Below are positions 58,154 through 64,000 of a stretch of DNA of 64,000 nucleotides, one piece after another. The notes beneath the pieces were generated by a model. The model ran no database searches, was not told the DNA's origin, and saw only the letters and a program-made list of their open reading frames with translations. A program made the translations under genes and the position numbers. The DNA is from Neisseria perflava. Its GTDB lineage: Bacteria > Pseudomonadota > Gammaproteobacteria > Burkholderiales > Neisseriaceae. Numbering within the stretch: the first letter of the stretch is position 1; each line of letters starts with the position of its first letter. The stretch spans positions 372,001 to 436,000 of the forward strand of contig NZ_CP136962.1 in the NCBI RefSeq assembly GCF_002863305.2, given 5' to 3'.

Positions 58154-60946
58154 ATGACCGATTACAGTAAAACCGTAAACCTGCTCGAGAGCCCGTTTCC
58201 AATGCGTGGCAATCTTGCCAAGCGCGAGCCTGCATGGCTGAAAAGCTGGTACGAGCAAAAACGCTACCAAAAACTGCGCGAAATCGCCAAAGGCCGTCCG
58301 AAATTCATTCTGCACGACGGTCCTCCGTATGCCAACGGCGACATCCACATTGGTCATGCCGTCAATAAAATTCTCAAAGACATCATTATCCGCAGCAAAA
58401 CCCAAGCCGGTTTTGATGCGCCTTATGTACCGGGTTGGGACTGCCACGGTTTGCCTATCGAAGTGATGGTAGAAAAACTGCACGGCAAAGACATGCCTAA
58501 AGCCCGTTTCCGCGAATTGTGCCGCGAATACGCCGCCGAACAGATTGCCCGTCAGAAAAAAGACTTTATTCGCTTGGGCGTGCTGGGCGACTGGGACAAT
58601 CCTTACCTGACCATGGATTTCAAAACCGAAGCCGATACCGTGCGTATGCTCGGCGAAATCTACAAATCCGGCTATCTCTACCGTGGCGCGAAACCTGTTC
58701 AATTCTGCTTGGACTGCGGCTCTTCATTGGCCGAAGCGGAAGTGGAATATAAAGACAAAGTATCACCTGCGATTGACGTTGCCTATCCGTTTAAAGACAC
58801 CGCCGCGCTTGCCGCCGCATTTAGTTTGTCCGGCATCGAAGGCAAAGCGTTTGCCGTCATCTGGACAACCACGCCTTGGACTTTGCCTGCGAGCCAAGCT
58901 GTTTCAGCTGGCGCAGACGTGGTGTATCAACTGATTGATACGCCTAAAGGCAAATTGGTATTGGCTAAAGATTTGGCAGAAGATGCGCTCAAACGTTACG
59001 GCTTTGCTTCAGACGACCTGAAAGTATTGGCAGAAACCACAGGCGACAAGCTGGAAAACCTGCACATGAATCATCCGTTCCTCGAACGCGATATTCCCAT
59101 GCTCAACGGCGACCATGTGACCACCGATGCCGGTACGGGTTTGGTACACACCGCCCCCGCACACGGTTTGGAAGACTACGCTGTCTGCAATAAATACGGC
59201 ATCGAGCTTTACAACCCTGTCAACGCCGAAGGCAAATACATCAGCGAAATACCTCGTGTTGCTGGTATGCGCGTTTGGGAAGCGAATCCCGTCATCCTGC
59301 AATGGTTGGAAGAAACCGGAAACCTCTTGGCAAGCAGCAAAATCGAACACAGCTACGCACACTGCTGGCGTCACAAAACGCCGTTGATTTACCGTGCGAC
59401 CGGCCAATGGTTTGTCGGTATGGACAAAGCCGGTACAGACGGTAAAACCTTGCGCGACAAAGCCATCAAAGCCGTTGATGACACCGAATTCTTCCCGTCA
59501 TGGGGTCGTGCGCGTTTGGAAGCCATGATTGAAGGCCGTCCTGACTGGGTGGTTTCACGCCAACGCTATTGGGGCACGCCGATGACTTTCTTTGTTCACA
59601 AAGAAACCGGTGAGCTGCATCCAAACTCTGCTGAGTTGTTGGAAAAAGTTGCCCAAAAAATCGAAGAAAAAGGCATCGAAGCATGGTTCTCTTTGGATAA
59701 GAGCGAACTCTTGAGCGCGGAAGATTGCGAAAATTACGACAAACTTTCCGATACCATGGACGTATGGTTCGACTCCGGCTCGACCCATTATTCCGTCTTG
59801 AAACAACGCGAAGAATTGGAATGGCCGGCTGACTTGTACCTCGAAGGCAGCGACCAACACCGCGGCTGGTTCCAATCGTCCATGCTGACCGGTTGCGCCT
59901 CATCAATGGGTCGTGCACCATACAAACAGCTGCTGACCCACGGTTTTGTGGTTGACCAAAACGGCCGCAAAATGTCGAAATCCATCGGCAACGTCGTCGC
60001 ACCGCAAGAAGTCTATAACGAGTTCGGCGCAGACATCCTGCGTCTGTGGGCAGCATCCACCGATTACAGCGGCGAATTGGCGATTTCTAAAGAAATTCTT
60101 AAGCGCGTAACTGAAAGCTACCGCCGTATCCGCAATACCCTGAGCTTCCTGTTTGCCAACCTCAGCGACTTCAATCCTATTGAAGATGCCGTGCAACAGG
60201 CAGACATGGTGGAAATTGACCGCTACGCCGTGGTATTGGCACGTCAGCTGCAAGAGCGTCTGGCAGGAGATTACTATCCGCGTTATGCCTTCCACTTTGC
60301 CGTAAAAGACATTGTTTCTTTCTGCTCGGAAGACTTGGGCGCGTTCTACCTCGATATCCTGAAAGATCGCCTCTACACCACCAAAGCAGACAGCCATGCT
60401 CGCCGCAGCGCGCAAACTGCCCTGTATCACATCACACGCAGTTTGGTTCTGCTGATTGCTCCGATTTTGTGCTTTACCGGCGAGGAAGCATGGGACATTA
60501 TCGGCGGCGGCGAAGAAGACAGCGTCCTCTTCCACACATGGCATGAGTTTCCATCTATCAATGAAAAAGCCGAAGCCGAATTGGTGAAAAAATGGACGGC
60601 AATCCGAGAAGCCCGCGAAGCAGTAACCGCCGCCATCGAGCCTCTGCGTACGGATAAAACCGTCGGTTCTTCATTGCAAGCCGAAACCGAAATTACGGCT
60701 CCGGAAGAAATTGCCGATTATCTGAACACTTTGGGCGAAGAATTGCGTTTTGCTTTGCTGGTGTCTAAAGCAGAAGTGAAAGTAGGTGATGAACTTGCTG
60801 TAACCGCCAAAGCCAGCGATGGTGAAAAATGCGAACGCTGCTGGCACTACACCCACGATGTGGGCACAGTTGCAGGCCATGAAACCATCTGTAAACGTTG
60901 TGCCGATAACGTTGACGGTAAAGGCGAAGACAGGCATTACGCTTAA
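58154..60946 (+). CDS. ileS: Isoleucyl-tRNA synthetase
   Basis: 930 residues from 58154. Class I synthetase with HIGH at 65-68 ([10 protein letters not shown]), the editing domain with [17 protein letters not shown] at 606-610, and a C-terminal zinc knuckle [11 protein letters not shown] ... CKRCADN. A mucosa-dialect uptake sequence (inverse of AGGTCGTCTGAA) is in frame near 59010 and encodes SDDLK. Confidence 0.98.
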   Translation: MTDYSKTVNLLESPFPMRGNLAKREPAWLKSWYEQKRYQKLREIAKGRPKFILHDGPPYANGDIHIGHAVNKILKDIIIRSKTQAGFDAPYVPGWDCHGLPIEVMVEKLHGKDMPKARFRELCREYAAEQIARQKKDFIRLGVLGDWDNPYLTMDFKTEADTVRMLGEIYKSGYLYRGAKPVQFCLDCGSSLAEAEVEYKDKVSPAIDVAYPFKDTAALAAAFSLSGIEGKAFAVIWTTTPWTLPASQAVSAGADVVYQLIDTPKGKLVLAKDLAEDALKRYGFASDDLKVLAETTGDKLENLHMNHPFLERDIPMLNGDHVTTDAGTGLVHTAPAHGLEDYAVCNKYGIELYNPVNAEGKYISEIPRVAGMRVWEANPVILQWLEETGNLLASSKIEHSYAHCWRHKTPLIYRATGQWFVGMDKAGTDGKTLRDKAIKAVDDTEFFPSWGRARLEAMIEGRPDWVVSRQRYWGTPMTFFVHKETGELHPNSAELLEKVAQKIEEKGIEAWFSLDKSELLSAEDCENYDKLSDTMDVWFDSGSTHYSVLKQREELEWPADLYLEGSDQHRGWFQSSMLTGCASSMGRAPYKQLLTHGFVVDQNGRKMSKSIGNVVAPQEVYNEFGADILRLWAASTDYSGELAISKEILKRVTESYRRIRNTLSFLFANLSDFNPIEDAVQQADMVEIDRYAVVLARQLQERLAGDYYPRYAFHFAVKDIVSFCSEDLGAFYLDILKDRLYTTKADSHARRSAQTALYHITRSLVLLIAPILCFTGEEAWDIIGGGEEDSVLFHTWHEFPSINEKAEAELVKKWTAIREAREAVTAAIEPLRTDKTVGSSLQAETEITAPEEIADYLNTLGEELRFALLVSKAEVKVGDELAVTAKASDGEKCERCWHYTHDVGTVAGHETICKRCADNVDGKGEDRHYA

Positions 60947-60962
60947 TTGTTTGGTCTAAGAT

Positions 60963-61008
60963 AAAGGCCGTCTGAAAACTTTGAAAATAGGTTTTCAGAC
61001 GGCCTTTG
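60963..61008 (+). terminator. Uptake-sequence hairpin after ileS
   Basis: AAAGGCCGTCTGAAAAC and its inverse around a 12-base loop, 17 bp past ileS. Confidence 0.82.
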
Positions 61009-61248
61009 TTTTCGTATAGCGAATAGATTTTGAAGGGTAATTGGGATTTGTAGTTTTGATAAATAGAGATAGTCAGTATAGGTATAGTGGATTTGACGTA
61101 TATTGAGAAATATATTCTCGTAGAAAGCACTTTTCAAAGGGTCTTACTTATCCGTGGAGTATGGACGTATTTTGAACCTTCAAATAGCCTCATATTTGCA
61201 TTTTCTCATTAAACGGAAACTATATTTCTCTTTCGTTTTATCCAATAT
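61009..61248. other. Gene-free A/T-rich spacer after ileS
   Basis: About 240 bases without a gene. It holds TATAGTGGATT at 61083-61093, which matches the outer end of Correia repeats, and a GAGAA-ATATA-TTCTC inverted repeat near 61105. No second Correia end is seen, so no complete element is present. Confidence 0.5.
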
Positions 61249-61283
61249 AAAAGGCCGTCTGAAACAAGTTTTCAGACGGCCTT
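61249..61283 (-). terminator. Uptake-sequence hairpin after MliC-like gene
   Basis: AAAAGGCCGTCTGAAAAC and its inverse, about 26 bp beyond the stop of the His-rich lipoprotein gene. Confidence 0.8.
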
Positions 61284-61308
61284 CAGCTATTCTATTGCTA
61301 AGTAAAAA

Positions 61309-61716
61309 TTAGCGGGCAGAGCAAGAAGTTTCTACTTTGTTGCCGTATGGGTCAGTGAAGCCGAAGAATGCTTCGCTGCCTTTTTGATGCCATTCAGCGC
61401 CTTTGCCGAACAGACCTTGGTTGGCAACATAGCGTTCGCCTGAACCTGCAACGGCAGAAGACAGGGTAGCAACTTTGTCATCCAGACGCAGTTCAACTTG
61501 GTTGGTGCTCAGGTTGCGGACTTGTACAGACAGGCCGTTTTCGCAGTTGAATGATTGAACACGGCCATGGTTGTGCATGTCATGATGTTGGTGGCCATGT
61601 TCGTGTGCATGATTGTGCTCATGACGTTGACCATGGTCATGGCGATGGGCTTCAGGTGCGGCACAGGCAGCGAGGCTCATGGCGGCGGCAATTGCAAGCA
61701 GGGCTTTTACTTTCAT
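61309..61716 (-). CDS. MliC-like lysozyme-inhibitor lipoprotein with His-rich segment
   Basis: 135 residues. Lipoprotein signal ending LAAC (Cys18), then a striking His-rich stretch with 13 His in residues 24-50. The C-terminal domain (about 55-135) fits the C-type lysozyme inhibitor fold: FNCENGLSVQVRNLS, VELRLDDKVATL, GAEWHQKGSEAFFGF and a closing cysteine (SCSAR). Family role: protects peptidoglycan from host lysozyme. The His tract could hold zinc or other metals; it is not part of ordinary MliC. No full Zur box upstream. Confidence 0.82.
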   Translation of the reverse strand: MKVKALLAIAAAMSLAACAAPEAHRHDHGQRHEHNHAHEHGHQHHDMHNHGRVQSFNCENGLSVQVRNLSTNQVELRLDDKVATLSSAVAGSGERYVANQGLFGKGAEWHQKGSEAFFGFTDPYGNKVETSCSAR

Positions 61717-61877
61717 TTTTGACTCCTATGGTCAGTGTTGAAGGAAGAATGTAGCGGCATGTTATAAATATCTTTATGGCTTCACAATAGGGATAACCAT
61801 TATTTACTTTTTCTTCCTGTTTTTGGGAGTATGGCAGGATTCTTTGTAGTTTTGATATGAATGATTAATGCCGTTTG

Positions 61878-61918
61878 AAAAAAAGCCGCACTTGCGCTAG
61901 AGGTAAACGAAAGTGCGG
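61878..61918 (-). terminator. Terminator after rpmJ2 built from inverted Haemophilus-type uptake signal cores
   Basis: CCGCACTT (61886-61893) and AAGTGCGG (61911-61918) form the stem with a 17-base loop; on the minus strand the stem is followed by C and seven T. Each arm equals eight of nine bases of the H. influenzae uptake core AAGTGCGGT. It ends the rpmE2-rpmJ2 transcript and is unlike the neisserial hairpins elsewhere. Confidence 0.75.
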
Positions 61919-61957
61919 AAAATTCAGAGAGTTACATTGAAATATAGGTTGGGCCGC

Positions 61958-62083
61958 TTAACGCTGGCGTGCTTTAAAGCGGGGGTTGCTCTTGCAAATG
62001 ACGTACACTTTGCCTTTTCGGCGGACAATTTGGCAGTCGCGGTGTCGTTTTTTTGCAGTTTTCAGGGATGAGAGGACTTGCAT
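61958..62083 (-). CDS. rpmJ2: Ribosomal protein L36 type B (zinc-independent paralogue)
   Basis: 41 residues: starts [20 protein letters not shown] and ends in [12 protein letters not shown]. The zinc ribbon of ordinary L36 (three Cys and a His) is incomplete, with only Cys17 and Cys30 left, as in the zinc-free paralogue. Its ATG shares a base with the rpmE2 stop (TAATG), so it is translationally coupled. Too short to be found by length alone, but its context and sequence are clear. Confidence 0.93.
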   Translation of the reverse strand: MQVLSSLKTAKKRHRDCQIVRRKGKVYVICKSNPRFKARQR

Positions 62084-62358
62084 TATTTATCCTTTCTGAA
62101 AGAAGACATCATGGATTGGTAACGTTGGTTGAACTTGCTGGCGCGGCCTTCGATATTGACGTTGCGTTGTTTGCCTGTGTATACGGGGTGGGACGCGGAA
62201 GAGGTATCAAGAGAGAAGAGGGGATACTCTACTCCGTCTTTCCAAACCATGGTTTTTCCGTGGGTATTGGCACATGAACGGATGAGCCATCCTTGGTCTG
62301 CGCCGCTGTCGTAAAACAGGACGGTACGATAGTTGTCTGGGTGGATATCAGGTTTCAT
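62083..62358 (-). CDS. rpmE2: Ribosomal protein L31 type B (zinc-independent paralogue)
   Basis: 91 residues. L31 fold: [44 protein letters not shown], and the basic tail FNQRYQSM. The zinc-binding cysteines of ordinary L31 are absent, as in type B. Under zinc shortage it replaces zinc-containing L31 in the ribosome and frees zinc. A perfect Zur box overlies its promoter 17 bp upstream. Confidence 0.96.
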   Translation of the reverse strand: MKPDIHPDNYRTVLFYDSGADQGWLIRSCANTHGKTMVWKDGVEYPLFSLDTSSASHPVYTGKQRNVNIEGRASKFNQRYQSMMSSFRKDK

Positions 62359-62374
62359 TTCTTTCTCCAGTAAA

Positions 62375-62389
62375 TGTTATGGTATAACA
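62375..62389. promoter_or_regulatory. Zur box of rpmE2-rpmJ2
   Basis: TGTTATGGTATAACA matches all 15 positions of the neisserial consensus TGTTATDNHATAACA; the palindrome extends two bases further on each side (AA/TT). It adjoins the -10, so zinc-loaded Zur should block transcription. Confidence 0.9.
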
Positions 62390-62416
62390 TTATACTCTTA
62401 GAAAATGAGCAGGCAA
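62389..62416 (-). promoter_or_regulatory. Sigma-70 promoter of rpmE2-rpmJ2
   Basis: On the minus strand TTGCCT (62411-62416) and TATAAT (62389-62394) with a 16-base spacer. The Zur box starts at the edge of the -10 and covers the expected transcription start. Confidence 0.72.
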
Positions 62417-62471
62417 GTGTTTTTTGGTTTTTCTTTATCACGGGGTTGCGGCATTTTGATAAAATATGCTG

Positions 62472-62507
62472 TTTCAGACGGCTTTTTTTCATGAGGCCGT
62501 CTGAATA
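62472..62507. terminator. Inverted uptake-sequence pair upstream of trkH
   Basis: TTTCAGACGGC and GCCGTCTGAA around a 14-base T-rich loop, 25 bp before the trkH start. It may serve as uptake sites more than as a terminator. Confidence 0.5.
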
Positions 62508-62533
62508 TTTTGTTTTCTGATGATAGGGATATG

Positions 62534-64000
62534 ATGTATTTGTATAAGGGTTTCAGATTGGGCGGTGCGGTAAGCAAGGTTATGCCGATTATCCATGTAT
62601 TGTCCAAGCTGGGGCTGTTGTTTTCACTGCTGTTGGCAGTGCCGACACTGATGTCGTATTTTTATCACGACAGCGCGTTTATCGTGTTTGCCTATACGGC
62701 TTTGACGGTATTGTTGGTGTCGTGCGTTACTTGGGTGCTGACTTTGCGTTTCAACCGTGAATTGCGGCCGCGTGACGGATTTACCTTGGTATTGATGCTG
62801 TGGCTGGCCTTTGCCGTCGTGGCGGCGATGCCGATTTATTTCTATATGCCGTCCATGAGTTTCACCGATGCGTTTTTTGAAGCGATGTCGGGGCTGACGA
62901 CAACGGGGGCAACAGTGATTTCCGGTTTGGATACGCTGGATCCGTCGGTGAATTTTTGGCGGCACATGCTCAACTGGCTTGGCGGTATGGGTATTATCGT
63001 GCTGGCTGTGGCGATTTTGCCGATGTTGGGCGTGGGGGGGACGCAGCTCTTCAAAGCAGAAATTCCGGGTATGGATAAGGAAAGCAAGATGGCTCCCCGT
63101 ATTTCGCAAGTGGCCAAACGGCTGTGGTTTGCCTATGCGCTGACAACTGCTGCGGCTTTTGTATCCTTACATATTGCCGGTATGGGTTGGTTTGATGCCT
63201 TGTGCCATGCGATGTCGGCAGTGGCCTTGGGCGGTTTTTCAACACATGATGATAGCGTTGCCTATTTTGATTCTGTGGCAGTCGAATGGACGTTGATGTT
63301 TTTTACTGTCTGGGGCGGTATCAATTTTGCCAGCCACTTTACTGCGCTGGGCAACCGCTCTTGGTGGGTGTATTGGAAAGATGAAGAATGCCGCACCATG
63401 CTGCTGGTTTTGTCGGGCAGTATTTTGATTTCGGCATTGTATCTGTGGCAGCAGGACGTGTACCAAAGCCTTGGCGAAGCTTTGCGCTTTGTCAGCTTCA
63501 ACTTTGTGTCCATCGGATTGGCCAGCGGTTTCTCTAATGCAGACTTTGCCCAATGGCCGCTGATTGTGTCGTTGTGGATGTTTTTTCTGTCGAACGTATT
63601 GGCAAGTTCAGGCTCTATGGGGGGCGGTATTAAAAACGTGCGTGCGTTGGTATTGTTCAAATTCAGCTTGCGCGAAATGTTGATTTTGCTGCATCCGCGT
63701 GCGGTTCGTACGGTAAAGGTCAACAACCGCTCCATTCCGGATCGCATGGCGCTGACTGTCATGTCGTTCATCTTTATTTACTTTATGACGGTTATCGTAT
63801 TCAGCTTTTTGCTGATGGCGGCAGGCTTGGACTTTTTATCCGCCTTTACGGCAGTCATTGCCTGTATTACCAATGCAGGACCGGGTTTGGGGGCAGTTGG
63901 TCCGTCGCATAATTATGCTGCGTTGAGCGATGTGCAGAAATGGCTGTGTACAGCGGTGATGTTGTTGGGACGCTTGGAGATTTTTACCGTTCTGATTTTG
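62534..64000 (+). CDS. trkH: TrkH-family potassium uptake channel (C-terminus beyond window)
   Basis: 489 residues are visible and the frame is open at the right edge; family members have about 480-490, so little is missing. Two adjacent ATGs (62531, 62534) fit the start, with AGGG before the second. About ten membrane helices. The four selectivity-filter segments are seen: TTTGATVISG, ALGGFSTHD, SIGLASGFS and ITNAGPGLGAVG. Takes up potassium with the cytosolic partner TrkA, not in this window. Confidence 0.94.
   Translation, partial: MYLYKGFRLGGAVSKVMPIIHVLSKLGLLFSLLLAVPTLMSYFYHDSAFIVFAYTALTVLLVSCVTWVLTLRFNRELRPRDGFTLVLMLWLAFAVVAAMPIYFYMPSMSFTDAFFEAMSGLTTTGATVISGLDTLDPSVNFWRHMLNWLGGMGIIVLAVAILPMLGVGGTQLFKAEIPGMDKESKMAPRISQVAKRLWFAYALTTAAAFVSLHIAGMGWFDALCHAMSAVALGGFSTHDDSVAYFDSVAVEWTLMFFTVWGGINFASHFTALGNRSWWVYWKDEECRTMLLVLSGSILISALYLWQQDVYQSLGEALRFVSFNFVSIGLASGFSNADFAQWPLIVSLWMFFLSNVLASSGSMGGGIKNVRALVLFKFSLREMLILLHPRAVRTVKVNNRSIPDRMALTVMSFIFIYFMTVIVFSFLLMAAGLDFLSAFTAVIACITNAGPGLGAVGPSHNYAALSDVQKWLCTAVMLLGRLEIFTVLIL

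Noticed and set aside
61760..61772. TGTTATAAATATC upstream of the His-rich lipoprotein gene as a Zur box
   Set aside because: Only the left half fits; the right half lacks ATAACA, so the palindrome is missing.

Overview
This window is a Neisseria chromosome. The 12-base DNA uptake sequence AGGCCGTCTGAA (AG dialect) recurs throughout, very often as inverted pairs that end transcription units. Gene content is neisserial throughout: comA, hprK-rapZ, ribF-ileS, serS and an envC-type amidase activator. The AG dialect, together with genes for an aryl-polyene-type yellow pigment, points to a pigmented commensal of the subflava/flavescens type rather than N. meningitidis or N. gonorrhoeae. That species guess is inference.

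Layout. 1-2.6 kb: edge of an accessory locus on the minus strand, with csx16 (a type III CRISPR marker) followed by a large unrecognised protein that has an RNase H-like core and TPR repeats and is cut by the window start. 3-11.5 kb: housekeeping genes (serS, an amino-acid binding lipoprotein, metZ, a HAD phosphatase, a DEDDh exonuclease). 11.6-11.9 kb: tRNA-Arg(ACG) and tRNA-Glu(TTC) behind a perfect sigma-70 promoter. 12-22.3 kb: comA, trpF, a UDG-like glycosylase, trpB, a DMT exporter, then bioA-bioD-ubiC-ubiA with overlapping reading frames. 22.5-26.1 kb: ptsN-hprK-rapZ and rbgA. 26.1-35.5 kb: part of an aryl polyene cluster (LolA-like carrier, ketosynthase, DUF3261 lipoprotein, halogenase-like flavoenzyme, MMPL exporter, phosphopantetheinyl transferase), interrupted by icd. 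36.2 kb: tRNA-Ser(GCT). 37-39.3 kb: a Zur-controlled DUF4198 protein and radA. 39.6-43.7 kb: an AT-rich three-gene restriction island (5mC methyltransferase, PLD nuclease of NgoFVII type, Z1-family ATPase) between radA and ctpA. 43.7-61 kb: envelope and housekeeping genes (ctpA, envC, creA, yqgE-ruvX, dapC, ribF, ileS and others). 61.3-62.4 kb: zinc-linked genes (a His-rich MliC lipoprotein, and rpmE2-rpmJ2 under a perfect Zur box, ended by a Haemophilus-type uptake-signal hairpin). 62.5-64 kb: trkH, cut by the right edge.

How it fits together. Two immune or restriction loci sit beside conserved genes. Two Zur boxes imply a shared zinc-starvation response that swaps in zinc-free ribosomal proteins and induces a periplasmic metal-related protein. 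The pigment genes here cover ACP activation, one condensation enzyme, possible halogenation and outer-membrane export; acyl carrier proteins and other synthesis enzymes are not in the window. The strongest leads are the csx16-linked nuclease-like protein, the methyltransferase-PLD-Z1 island with a palindrome over its start codon, and the possible Pasteurellaceae origin of rpmE2-rpmJ2.
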